This document shows positions 8,531 to 17,718 of a DNA stretch of 64,000 nt, piece after piece. The stretch spans positions 1 to 64,000 of the forward strand of contig JASHNS010000092.1 in assembly GCA_030041515.1 (NCBI GenBank), in the 5' to 3' direction. Below the pieces are notes generated by a model. It searched no databases and was not told the DNA's origin. It saw only the letters and a list, made by a program, of their open reading frames with translations. Made by a program: the position numbers and the translations under genes. The stretch comes from Acidobacteriaceae bacterium (GTDB lineage Bacteria > Acidobacteriota > Terriglobia > Terriglobales > Acidobacteriaceae). Within the stretch, counting starts at the first letter, position 1, and every line of letters starts with the position of its first letter.

Positions 8531-10460
8531 GCTCAACCTTCTGGCGCTGCAATTTCGGCACTCCACCGAGGTAATCGATCTCACGGCGTCGATTACGTTC
8601 TTCCACGGGAAGATATCTTCCGGCAAGAGTACCATTCTGAACCTCGTCGACGCCTGCCTCGGCGGGAAGCTGCCAAGGACGAATGCAATCCAGCAGGAGT
8701 TCATCTCCGCACGATTGGAGGCTGAGATCGGAGCCCACGAAGTGATTTTTGAGAGGACGGCTGGGTCCAATCAGGTTCAGGTCACCTGGAGGGATCAGGA
8801 CGGCGCGGGCGCTTCCGTTCTTGCTCCGATAGACAATTCCGAACGGCCAATCTGGAAGGACACTATCTATGGGCTGAGCGACCTCATTTTCGAGCTGGCG
8901 GGCGTAGGGCCGATGAAGGTTAGGCGGAACAAGAGCAACCCTGATGCCCCATTAATCCCGCTGAGCTTCAGGGACGTCATGTGGTACTGCTACCTGGAGC
9001 AAGGCGACCTCGACTCAACGTTTTTTCATCTGGAGATTGAAGATCCAAGATGCTCAAAGAGCAGGGACGTCATGCGGTATGCTCTGGGGTACTACACCGA
9101 ACGACTGAACGAGCTCGAGCAAAAGCTCGCCTACGAGACCCAAGAGGCACAGACCAAGAGAGAGTCGGCGGAACGCTTGAGGAAGTTCCTTTCGGAATTG
9201 GGCTACGACTCCGAACTAGAGATCCAAGCGGCGGCGCAGTCGACACAGGCCGAGATCGATGCCGCGCAGGAGCGCCTCAGGATTCTCCGCGAGACCCATA
9301 AGACCAACACCCACTTCGCCGATGATCTCCGCCACAGATTGCGCAAGATGTCCGAAGAAGTCGCCGAATCCGAAGGCGCGCTCGCGAGCTTACAGGAATT
9401 CATATCGAAGGAAGCGAGCCTGCGCGATGAAATTCTATCCACGAAGTTCCGCCTGAAGCGGTTAAAGACGGCTAGCGCCGTCCTCGCTGACGTGGAGTTC
9501 TCGGAATGCCCTCGCTGCGGTTCAGAACTTGCGGATCTCCCCAGATCGGCAGATCAGTGCGCCCTGTGTGGCGCTACCGAGATGGCAAATAAACGAGAGC
9601 TGGAATCAACAAGCCCGGACCAAACCGACCTCGACGCTCGTCTGTCCGAGATCGACCAGTCACTCTCGATGCGGCGGAAGGAGCGCGACAAGCAAGGCCG
9701 ACACCTGCAGGCCTTGGTCGACGAGAAAAGGAGCTTGGATGATCGTCTGAATCATGAACTCCGACAGTACGACTCGGCTTTTCTATCCCAGGCTCGCGCT
9801 CTGGAGCGCGAGATCGCTTCGATGGAACAAGAACTTGTCACATTGCGGCGGGACGCGCGCCTTCCTGAGGCTTTAAGGCGCATGGAATCTGAAGCAGACG
9901 AACACACTCTCAATGCAAGCGCGACCCGCCGGGATCTTGCGAGAGAAAGGGAGAAGCTCAGCGGTCAGGGCGAGCTGATCGCAACGCTTGCCAGATATTT
10001 CTATGAGGCCCTCCGGGCCGCCAATTTCCCTGCGCTTACCGCCGAGGACACAATACTCATTAACTCTCGCAACTGGCTGGCGTACATATGCCCCCGCGGC
10101 GACGAAACAGTCAAGATCGATTACCACGGACTCAGCTCAGGCGGCAAAAAGACCCTCTTCAAGGTGTGCTATGCCGTAGCGCTGCATCGCTTGGCAGAGG
10201 AGTTCAATCTCCCGCTGCCCACGTTCCTAATGGTCGACTCCCCCATGAAGAACATTGGCAACGACGTGAACAAAGATATTTTCCTCGCGCTCTACCGCTA
10301 CGTCTATTGGCTCTCGGCTACTGCATTAAAGGAGACCCAACTGGTCATCGCAGACGCTGATATTGCGATCCCGCCAGCGGAAACGAAGTTCCGGGAGCGA
10401 CTCATGACCCCGGGAGACAAGGAACATCCGCCCCTGATCCCCTACTACTCAGGCCATTGA
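8520..10460 (+). CDS. lmuB: SMC/Rad50-like ABC ATPase of the Lamassu/ABC-3C system
   Basis: A 646-residue coiled-coil ATPase. Walker A is FFHGKISSGKST near residue 30, the ABC signature is GLSSGGKKTL near 537 and Walker B is PTFLMVDSP near 570. Between them run two long heptad-rich arms. At the hinge (about residues 329-355) there are two CxxC pairs, CPRCG and CALCG, a zinc knuckle or hook at the place where Rad50 has one. The family senses foreign DNA and licenses the LmuA nuclease. The start used is ATG at 8520 with GGAG eight bases upstream; an ATG at 8505 is also possible. A terminator lies 150 bases downstream. Confidence 0.82.
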   Translation: MRFKLNLLALQFRHSTEVIDLTASITFFHGKISSGKSTILNLVDACLGGKLPRTNAIQQEFISARLEAEIGAHEVIFERTAGSNQVQVTWRDQDGAGASVLAPIDNSERPIWKDTIYGLSDLIFELAGVGPMKVRRNKSNPDAPLIPLSFRDVMWYCYLEQGDLDSTFFHLEIEDPRCSKSRDVMRYALGYYTERLNELEQKLAYETQEAQTKRESAERLRKFLSELGYDSELEIQAAAQSTQAEIDAAQERLRILRETHKTNTHFADDLRHRLRKMSEEVAESEGALASLQEFISKEASLRDEILSTKFRLKRLKTASAVLADVEFSECPRCGSELADLPRSADQCALCGATEMANKRELESTSPDQTDLDARLSEIDQSLSMRRKERDKQGRHLQALVDEKRSLDDRLNHELRQYDSAFLSQARALEREIASMEQELVTLRRDARLPEALRRMESEADEHTLNASATRRDLAREREKLSGQGELIATLARYFYEALRAANFPALTAEDTILINSRNWLAYICPRGDETVKIDYHGLSSGGKKTLFKVCYAVALHRLAEEFNLPLPTFLMVDSPMKNIGNDVNKDIFLALYRYVYWLSATALKETQLVIADADIAIPPAETKFRERLMTPGDKEHPPLIPYYSGH

Positions 10461-10609
10461 CCGCACTGGTTCCGTACCTGTCAACCCCACCCTCCACACC
10501 AAGGTAACTTGGAGCTGATTCCAAGCGCCTTCCGAGCCAAATCCACCTAACTTACCGGGCCGTCTAACTCCCTCAACCTGCTATCCTGAAGATAGAGGGA
10601 AATCCAGAG

Positions 10610-10634
10610 AAAGGCTCGCTACGGCGGGCCTTTT
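10610..10634 (+). terminator. rho-independent terminator after the defence cassette
   Basis: AAAGGCTCGC pairs with GCGGGCCTTT across a TACG tetraloop (ten pairs including one G-T), followed by TTTT. It lies about 150 bases beyond the ATPase stop. Confidence 0.65.
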
Positions 10635-10678
10635 GGCTTTGGGCAGGTAGCCAGTAGTTAGCAGCCGGAAACGGCGAG

Positions 10679-10776
10679 GTGGAGGGTAATACCCGCAGGG
10701 TATTACCCAGCAAGTACCGCCGATAGAGGTACTTGCTGAAGGCTCCATCCTTAAAAAATGTTTTTCTCCCGCGGCC
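10679..10776. repeat. hairpin repeat R5, copy 1
   Basis: Contains a perfect inverted repeat of GGGTAATACCC with a GCA loop (10684-10708), then a second hairpin CAGCAAGTACC / GGTACTTGCTG, an A-rich tract and CTCCCGCGG. A second direct copy follows about 150 bases later. The frames open on the minus strand through this area are a by-product of the repeat. Confidence 0.75.
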
Positions 10777-10829
10777 CGGCTCCGGCCGCGAGGAACGAAG
10801 AGCCAGGAGAAATCCGGGCGGAGCAGGGC

Positions 10830-10925
10830 GTGGAGGGTAATACCCGCAGGGTATTACCCTGGAAATCCCGGCGATTGAGGTACTTACTCCGGAGGTCTTC
10901 AAAAAGATATTGTTCTCCCGCGGTC
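10830..10925. repeat. hairpin repeat R5, copy 2
   Basis: Shares with copy 1 the exact GGGTAATACCC hairpin (10835-10859), the GAGGTACTT segment, an A-tract and the closing CTCCCGCGG; the second hairpin has diverged. It ends about 120 bases before the start of the propeller lipoprotein, so it could lie in that gene's leader. The gap 10461-11048 holds only the terminator and the two R5 copies. Confidence 0.75.
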
Positions 10926-11048
10926 CCGTCCCCTCCTCGCGCCCCCGGCTCTGGCTCTGGCGCAGGCTGCCGCCGAAAAGCAGTACCAGAATGCGGAATC
11001 TGCGTGTATCGTGAAGGCGCACCCAAAGATACCTTTCCGATCGCGTCT

Positions 11049-13781
11049 ATGAAAGTTTCCCGCTCAGGCTGCTCACGCCCCTGTCTCCCTCTGGTCTTTT
11101 TCACGTTCTTAGCCGCAACCCTTTGCGCCTGCTCCGGAGGCTCCTCCGCTCCACCTCCCCCGGCGCGAACCCTGCAGTCGATTGCTGTAACGCCGGCCAA
11201 CCCATCCGTCGCGTCGGGGCTCACCGAGCAGTTGACGGCAACCGGCACGTACTCCGACGGCACGACCGCCAACCTGACCAGCAGCGTCACGTGGGCTTCC
11301 GCGACCGGCGGCGTCGCCACCGTGAACTCGTCAGGCCTGGCCACGGCCGTGAGCGCCGGAACTTCGCTGATCTCGGCCACGTCCGGGACGGTGAGCGGAT
11401 CGACGACGCTGACCGTCAATCCCGCGGCCCTCGTCTCCATCGCGATCACGCCCTCCACCGCTCAGCTGGGATCGACCACGCAGCTGAAGGCAACGGGCAC
11501 GTATACCGACCAGAGCACGCAGGACCTGACCGACACGGTGACATGGACAGCCGTGAACAGTTATGTCGGGACGATCAGCACAGCGGGGGTTTTCAATCCG
11601 CTGCGCGCCGGATACACGGCGGTCACGGCGACGGACGGCAGCGTGCAGGCATCCGGGGCGATTACCGTGCTGGCGAGCCCACGCTATCTGCTGATTGCGA
11701 ATTCGAACAACCGGAACATCTCTCGAGCAGCCATTGACGGTGGTACCGGGCAGCCGCACTACCTCGGCTATTTGCCGACGAACGTCTCCACCGGGGCGGG
11801 CCTGCCGTGTCTTACGCTCGATCCTGCCGGCGCGCACGCTTATCTGACAACCCAGACGCTGGCCTCCGGCGGCTCCGGCTATGCGGGTACGGTGTCGGCC
11901 TACTCGATCGGATCCTCTTCGGGCAGCCTGAGTACCATCGCCGGCAGTCCGGCATCCCTGTCAATGGCGCCTGGATGCCTCCAGTTCGTGCCTTCGGGCA
12001 ACTTCGCGTACGCGATCAGCGGCGTCGAGAACGCGGGCAATCAGCTGGGCACTTTCACCGTGAACTCGGATGCAACACTGTCCCTGACAAACAGCACCGC
12101 GTTTACGGATACTCCCACCGGCTTTGCCGTCGATCCGCTGGGCCAATACCTGTATGTCGCCACCCTCGCCAGCCCGTATGAGACGACCAGCGCCGCCTCG
12201 CTCTACGGCTACTCCATCGATGCATCGTCCGGGGCGCTGACGCCTCTGCCCGGATCCCCCTGGGCGCTGCCTTCCGGCACCTCGGGACAGGCCTCCATCT
12301 CGCCGTCGGGCGGCTATCTGTACGTCTCAGACCTGAATGGCACCAAGATTATCGAATACGCACTCGACCGTGCCACCGGCGTGCCGACCCTGGAGCAAAG
12401 CGTCGACTCGACGTGCATCAACCCCTCAGGGCTGCAGTTTTCTCCGGACGGCAGCCACGCCTACGCAACCTGTGGTGAGAGTTCAGGGCGCAGCGTCGAA
12501 CAGGCTCCGCTGATGGACTACTCGATCGGCGCCAACGGACAATTGTCGGTCGTGAATTCCGCCGTTGCCGGACCGGCAGCGGGTCAAATTCAAGTCGATC
12601 CCTCGGGCAAATTCGTTTATGTTTTGGGAACCGGAAATAACTATTCCAGCTCGAGTTCCGGCACCACCGTCGCAGGAAACGTCCTGCTGGTGTACGAAGT
12701 ACAGTCCGATGGCTCCATCCAGTTCGTTCAGCAGGTCGCTGGGCAAATCAATGACTCCATGGTGCTCCTGAGCGGGCCGGCTCCCCTCACCTGGACCACA
12801 GCCACCGCCTGGATCACAACTTCGGGCGACGACAAAGTCACCCCTTACACCGTGCAATCGGATGGCACGCTGACTGCGGGGACGAGCATCGCCACGGCAG
12901 CCCCGCCGTTCTCAGCCAGTGCCACGCCCTGGGGAACCAATCTGCTGTTCGCCACGCAGTCCTCCTCGCCCAACCTTTTCGCCTACTCGATAGCCGGGAC
13001 TTCTACCTTCACCGCATCGTCGCTTGGCCCCGCAGCCCTCCCGGGCGGCATCGTGATCGACCCCTCCGAACACTGGGCCTATGCCACGGACCCCGCTTCC
13101 GGTCTCGTCGATGTCCTGTACAGCGGATCTTCCGGATACTGGAGCCTCACCTATACATCGCCAGGCGGCCCGCTCAATACGTACCCCGCTGAGGCGGGCG
13201 CCGGACCCATCACCATGGATCCAGCCGGCCAATTCATCGTGGTCGCCAACCAAAGCTCCAAAAGCCTTACCCTGATCGGCGCCCAGGGGACAGCACCCGT
13301 GCCTCCCATTCCGCTCTCGTTTACTCCGCTGACCATCACGGCAGATGCGACCGGCAACTACTTCTTCACAGCCGGCGACGACGGCGAGCTGCATATGTTC
13401 CTCAGCAGCGGGCTCGATTCGCTGACCGATGTGGCCCAGGGTACGCTGCTCGGCACCACGACCACATCCGTGGCCGTCGACCCATTCGGCGGTTTTGTCT
13501 ACGCAGCCGGGCCCGCAGGGCTGAATGCGTTCGCCGTGGATCCCACCGCTGATACCCTTACGCCGATTGCGCTCAACCTCTCCGTCTCCCTGACCGATGC
13601 CACCGGCGTATTTGTCGATCCGTCGGGCAAATTCGTCTATGTCGCGGTCAGCAACGGAAGCTCCAACGCGCTCTATCTCTTCACGGTGAATTCAGACGGA
13701 ACGCTGACGGCCGCGAGCACCAACCCCGTTGCCGCTCCCGACCACGCCACATCGATGGTCTTCCAGGCCTCGGTTCAATGA
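11049..13781 (+). CDS. secreted lipoprotein: two Ig-like (Big_2) domains plus lactonase-like beta-propeller
   Basis: A 910-residue envelope protein. From MKVSRSGCSR a lipoprotein signal runs to the lipobox LCAC near residue 25. Two bacterial Ig-like domains of the intimin/BID_2 kind follow (residues about 40-125 and 125-210, each with the SIAxTP start and GT...VTW core). The rest is a repeated propeller with blade motifs such as VDPSGKFVYV, FSPDGSHAYATC and VDPLGQYLYVA, as in 6-phosphogluconolactonase-like (YVTN/lactonase) proteins. Catalysis is doubtful; surface binding is as likely. The frame is open from 10758, but that part reads repeat R5. It stands alone between the repeats and a convergent GH127-like gene. 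Confidence 0.82.
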   Translation: MKVSRSGCSRPCLPLVFFTFLAATLCACSGGSSAPPPPARTLQSIAVTPANPSVASGLTEQLTATGTYSDGTTANLTSSVTWASATGGVATVNSSGLATAVSAGTSLISATSGTVSGSTTLTVNPAALVSIAITPSTAQLGSTTQLKATGTYTDQSTQDLTDTVTWTAVNSYVGTISTAGVFNPLRAGYTAVTATDGSVQASGAITVLASPRYLLIANSNNRNISRAAIDGGTGQPHYLGYLPTNVSTGAGLPCLTLDPAGAHAYLTTQTLASGGSGYAGTVSAYSIGSSSGSLSTIAGSPASLSMAPGCLQFVPSGNFAYAISGVENAGNQLGTFTVNSDATLSLTNSTAFTDTPTGFAVDPLGQYLYVATLASPYETTSAASLYGYSIDASSGALTPLPGSPWALPSGTSGQASISPSGGYLYVSDLNGTKIIEYALDRATGVPTLEQSVDSTCINPSGLQFSPDGSHAYATCGESSGRSVEQAPLMDYSIGANGQLSVVNSAVAGPAAGQIQVDPSGKFVYVLGTGNNYSSSSSGTTVAGNVLLVYEVQSDGSIQFVQQVAGQINDSMVLLSGPAPLTWTTATAWITTSGDDKVTPYTVQSDGTLTAGTSIATAAPPFSASATPWGTNLLFATQSSSPNLFAYSIAGTSTFTASSLGPAALPGGIVIDPSEHWAYATDPASGLVDVLYSGSSGYWSLTYTSPGGPLNTYPAEAGAGPITMDPAGQFIVVANQSSKSLTLIGAQGTAPVPPIPLSFTPLTITADATGNYFFTAGDDGELHMFLSSGLDSLTDVAQGTLLGTTTTSVAVDPFGGFVYAAGPAGLNAFAVDPTADTLTPIALNLSVSLTDATGVFVDPSGKFVYVAVSNGSSNALYLFTVNSDGTLTAASTNPVAAPDHATSMVFQASVQ

Positions 13782-13900
13782 TCGGGGCGCTGCAATGGAG
13801 ACTGCCCGCCAGGATTTGACTGGCTACCCTGTCAGCGTCGCCGCCATCGCTGACGCACATGGAGTCCACGCGAAACGGTGGGCCGCTGCGCAATGGGGCG

Positions 13901-15757
13901 TTACGTCACCCGCAGGTACGCGCTGTACGAGCGGTCGCCGATCCAGGGAAACGGGAGCATGGTGACCGGGCCGGAGGCGGAGTCGACCTGCCAGGCGCGT
14001 TCGCTGATGCGGCGCGCCGCCAGCAACTGCGCGCGCGTGACCTGAGGCAGCGGGCTCTCCTGGCGCGGCTTCACCGCCATCAGCACCAGCGGGCCGCGCA
14101 GCAGCGCCACGGTTTCGGGGTGCTGCGCGTCGATGGGTTCGAGGCGCGTGCGCAGCGGGAATTCGAGATCAACGCGGTCGCCGCTGCGCCACGTGCGGTG
14201 GAGGGCGGCGAACTGGCCCGGCACGGCGAGGCCCGGCTGCCGTTTGCCGTTGACGCCGATCTCCGCGCCTTCGGCCCACTCCGGGATGCGGAAGTGCAGG
14301 GTGGTCTCAGTGGGCTGCGATGCGGTGATGGTGAAGGCGACCTGCGGCTCGCAGGGATACTCGCCCTGCTGGGTGAGCGTGAGGGCGGCGCCGCCTTCGG
14401 TCCAGCGCAGCGTGGAGGGCACGTAGAGCACGACGTAGACGGACTGCGGCCCGCGCAGGTAGGTGTTGATGCGGTAATCCGCGGCGACCTGGGGCAGCGT
14501 GCCCGAGCAGCACGGCCAGTACGAGACGTGGTAGACGCGGTGCGCGTCGTAGTTGTAATCGGAGTAGTAGAAGGCCTGGCCATTGGTCTCCAGCGGCTTG
14601 GCGCCCAGCACGGTGTTGAGCATCATGCGCTCCATGCTGTCGCCGAGGCGCGCATCGCGGCTGACGCGCAGCAGATAGCGGGTGATCTTGAAGTGGGCGT
14701 AGGAGCCGCAGGGGGTCTCGAAGCTGGCATGCGTGTTGGCGAGGCTGTTGTAGACGTCGTTGCTGCCGGGCGCGCGCAGCTGCTCGTCGGGGCCCCATCC
14801 GCCAGTGGCGAAGCTCTGCGCCTGGACCATGGCGAATCCGTTGCGCGCGGCCTCGAGGTGCTTCTGGCTGCCCGCGACGAGATAGGCCATGGCCGCCGAG
14901 CTGAGCGAGTTCACGTAGCTGTAGGCGTGGCGGCCGGCGAGGACGTTCTCGTTGCGCGCGAGCGGATCGAACCAGGTCTTGTCGTCGAGATACTGGAGGG
15001 CGAGATCGTAGTACCTGCGTCCGGCGCCTCGACGGTAGGCGATGAACAGGTTCTCGGGCATGGTGTAGGACTCATCCCAGGTCCACGAGGCGTCCTGCTT
15101 GTCGGGATCCCTGCGCCAGCGGACGTTGTGCTCGACGGCGTGGCCGGGCAGGTGCGGCATGGCGGTGTCGGTGGTCTTCTGGAGGATGGCCATGGCCTGC
15201 GGATCGTGGCAGTACGTGTGGGCGTCGAGCAGGCCGAGCAGCAGCTTGTCATACATGTAGGCGGGAAAGCGGCTCTTCTCGTAGAGCTGGCCGGAGATCG
15301 TCTGCGCGTAGAGCTGGTTCAGGCGGAGGACTTTGTCGCGTGTAGCTTCGTCGCCGGTGATGGCGTAATCGCGCGCGAGCGCGGAGACCCACTGGCCGAA
15401 GGTGCAGCCCGAGGCGAATCCATAGTCGAAGTTCTTCTTATAGTCGTAGTCGGGGTCGTAGGCGTACCAGCCGCCCAGATCGTCGCCGGGCGCGGGCATG
15501 CCGCTCATCTGGCGGAAGGGCTTGAGCAGGCTGTCGTCGCTCAGGCCCATGAGCACGGAATGGGTGTTCATGAGCTGGGCTTCGTGGCGCTCGCTGGAGA
15601 TCCAGACGTCGCCGTAGCCGAATTGTTCGAGGGGAGCATTGGGGGAGCCGTTTGCGCCCCAGGTGCTGCGCGGCCACAGGCCATCCCCGGCCAGGGCGGC
15701 GGCCGCCAGCGAGCCGGTTGCCAGAAAACGACGACGCGAGATCCCTCTTCTGCCCAT
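13901..15757 (-). CDS. GH127-like (DUF1680) beta-L-arabinofuranosidase-type glycosidase, Tat-exported
   Basis: Glycoside hydrolase of the DUF1680/GH127 clan, likely acting on plant arabinose-containing glycans in the periplasm. The start MGRRGISRRRFLATGSLAAAA is a twin-arginine signal; AGGGAG sits five bases before the ATG, and a GTG two codons upstream is less likely. The middle is an (alpha/alpha)6 barrel, followed by beta-sandwich segments. The catalytic/zinc cysteines appear as WPCCSGT. The conserved zinc ligand pair normally spaced E-x-C appears here as FETPCGSY, i.e. E-x-x-C. The 618-residue length is usual. No transporter or other glycosidase is adjacent. Confidence 0.85.
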   Translation of the reverse strand: MGRRGISRRRFLATGSLAAAALAGDGLWPRSTWGANGSPNAPLEQFGYGDVWISSERHEAQLMNTHSVLMGLSDDSLLKPFRQMSGMPAPGDDLGGWYAYDPDYDYKKNFDYGFASGCTFGQWVSALARDYAITGDEATRDKVLRLNQLYAQTISGQLYEKSRFPAYMYDKLLLGLLDAHTYCHDPQAMAILQKTTDTAMPHLPGHAVEHNVRWRRDPDKQDASWTWDESYTMPENLFIAYRRGAGRRYYDLALQYLDDKTWFDPLARNENVLAGRHAYSYVNSLSSAAMAYLVAGSQKHLEAARNGFAMVQAQSFATGGWGPDEQLRAPGSNDVYNSLANTHASFETPCGSYAHFKITRYLLRVSRDARLGDSMERMMLNTVLGAKPLETNGQAFYYSDYNYDAHRVYHVSYWPCCSGTLPQVAADYRINTYLRGPQSVYVVLYVPSTLRWTEGGAALTLTQQGEYPCEPQVAFTITASQPTETTLHFRIPEWAEGAEIGVNGKRQPGLAVPGQFAALHRTWRSGDRVDLEFPLRTRLEPIDAQHPETVALLRGPLVLMAVKPRQESPLPQVTRAQLLAARRISERAWQVDSASGPVTMLPFPWIGDRSYSAYLRVT

Positions 15758-15839
15758 ACACACTCCCTGATATCGAGCTTACGCTGCCGCCGGCGCCCGA
15801 GCCCCGGCCGCCGCTGCATACAATAGAAAAAGCCGATCC

Positions 15840-17669
15840 ATGAACCCGAACCCATCCCCAGGCGGGTCGCGCTTCCGCATTTTTGGAGGAACGCGGCTCA
15901 CGTTGCTCGTCGTACTGCTGGCCGCGCTGGCGGTCTGCATTGTCTTTTCGTGGGCGACGCACGGAGCGATGACCGATCTGGCCTTCGAGCGCGCGCAAGC
16001 GAGCCAGTCCCTGGTGGACATGAGCCCGTGGCAGACGGCGCAGGCTCTGGCCACGCAGGCCGTCACTGCGGAGGAACAGCAGTACGCGCGCATCGCCGAA
16101 GCACTTGCCGATCACGAGGTCGATCAGGCCTTCGCCGCCGCGCTGCGTTCGGCGCAATTGGCGGAAAGCCACAAGGCGCTGACGGGCCGCGCGCTGGCGC
16201 TTTCACAGCGCGTCGCACAACTGCAAACGGAGATCGCGCAGGATAATGCGCAGATCGCGCGGCTGAAGGCGAAGGCGGCGGGAACAGCGGCGACGGCGCG
16301 CGCGGCGGCGGGAACGGCGGTGGGCAGCATCAACCTGCAGGTGGCCGAGGCGCAGCTGGGCCTGGATACCGACGAGCTGGCCGACACGCAGCATGCGCTG
16401 GACCGTGCCACAGGCAGCCGCAGCATCCGCATCCAGGAAGAACTGGCGGCGCACGAAGCGTCGATGAAGAAGTACGACAGCCAGGCGGCCAGCGGCGCGC
16501 TTGCGGTCGTTTCCGTCCGCAGCCATGGCGCGCTGGTGGGCATGCTGCGGGCATGGTTCGGACAGATCGGCCGTTACCAGTCGATTGAGGAGGCGCAGGC
16601 GCAGGCACAGAGTGATGCGCGCTCCCTGACCGCGCAGTACAACGCGCTGCAGGCGAAGGCGAGCGCCGTCTCCGGAGCAGTCACCCTCGCCGAGCTGCAG
16701 GATCGCAGCGCCGAACGCCAGATCCTCTCCATCGACAACGACCGCATCCAGACAGATCAGCAACTTGCGACGGTTTATTCCCGATGGGGCGGCCAGGTCC
16801 TGCTCCAGCATCGCGTGGTCGCGCATCTGGTGCTGCGGTCGCTGGAGATTTTGCTTTTCATTCTCATCGGCATGATTCTCGGCGACGCCGCGGTTCGGCA
16901 CCTGACGGTTCGCCACGCGCGCGATCGCCGCCAGATGCACACGCTGCGGACGGTGCTGGAAGTGAGCGTGCAGCTGCTCGGACTGTTCCTCATCGTGCTG
17001 GTGCTCTTCGGGCCGCCGCATCAAACGGCGACGATGATCGGGCTGGCCACCGCGGCACTGACCATTTCGCTGCAGGATTACCTGCTGGCGTTCATCGGCT
17101 GGTTCATGCTGGTGGGACGGAACGGCATCCATGTCGGCGATCTGGTGGAGATCAACGGGATCAGCGGTGAAGTGGTCGACGTGGGCCTGATCTCGACAAC
17201 GCTGCTGGAAACCACGGGCCTTGCGGACAAGGGGGAGCCCACGGGGAGGCGCGTTTCCTTCGTCAACAGCTTTGCGGTGCGCGGCCAGTACTTCAACTTC
17301 TCCGGCGAAGGCCAGTGGATGTGGGACGAAATCACGGTGAGCCTGCCCACGGAGGCCAACCTGTTCGCCATTGCAAAGGAAATCGAACGGGCAGCCCACG
17401 AAGAAACCGCCGAAGGCGCGCGCCTGGCCGAGCAGGAGTGGAATCGGGGCAAGCACACCGCCGGCCTGGCCCGCCTGAGCGCGGCGCCCACCGTGACCAT
17501 GCGTCCTTCAGGATCCGGCGTGGACGTGGAGGTTCGCTACGTCACGCGCGCCATTGGACGCTACGAGGTGCGCGACCGCCTGTACCGGCACGTAATCGAG
17601 CTGCTGCACGAAAAGAAGGAGCTGGGCGGCGGCGAATCGACCGCCAACCTGCACACCACCTCGGCGTGA
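15840..17669 (+). CDS. mechanosensitive ion channel, MscS family, with long periplasmic coiled-coil
   Basis: A 609-residue inner-membrane protein. An N-terminal membrane anchor (LTLLVVLLAALAVCIVF, residues about 20-37) is followed by some 290 residues of Ala/Gln-rich helical coiled coil, then three membrane spans between about 333 and 430, the last being the pore helix region (TMIGLATAALTISLQDYLLAF). The MscS beta domain follows, with VGDLVEINGISGEVVDVGLISTTL. The C-terminal domain is alpha/beta. Such channels release solutes on hypo-osmotic shock; the long N-terminal domain resembles the MscK/MscM architecture in general form only. Transcribed alone. Confidence 0.88.
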   Translation: MNPNPSPGGSRFRIFGGTRLTLLVVLLAALAVCIVFSWATHGAMTDLAFERAQASQSLVDMSPWQTAQALATQAVTAEEQQYARIAEALADHEVDQAFAAALRSAQLAESHKALTGRALALSQRVAQLQTEIAQDNAQIARLKAKAAGTAATARAAAGTAVGSINLQVAEAQLGLDTDELADTQHALDRATGSRSIRIQEELAAHEASMKKYDSQAASGALAVVSVRSHGALVGMLRAWFGQIGRYQSIEEAQAQAQSDARSLTAQYNALQAKASAVSGAVTLAELQDRSAERQILSIDNDRIQTDQQLATVYSRWGGQVLLQHRVVAHLVLRSLEILLFILIGMILGDAAVRHLTVRHARDRRQMHTLRTVLEVSVQLLGLFLIVLVLFGPPHQTATMIGLATAALTISLQDYLLAFIGWFMLVGRNGIHVGDLVEINGISGEVVDVGLISTTLLETTGLADKGEPTGRRVSFVNSFAVRGQYFNFSGEGQWMWDEITVSLPTEANLFAIAKEIERAAHEETAEGARLAEQEWNRGKHTAGLARLSAAPTVTMRPSGSGVDVEVRYVTRAIGRYEVRDRLYRHVIELLHEKKELGGGESTANLHTTSA

Positions 17670-17718
17670 GTCTGCCGGCCTGAACAGCAAGGGCCATTGC
17701 GGCAGCCTGACCCGGCTC

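Noticed and set aside
10573-11458. Two minus-strand open frames before the propeller lipoprotein
   Set aside because: They read through repeat R5 twice and show its translation; no ribosome site or family pattern.
13859-15826. 655-codon + strand frame opposite the GH127-like gene
   Set aside because: Shadow frame; the minus strand has a Tat signal and conserved catalytic cysteines.
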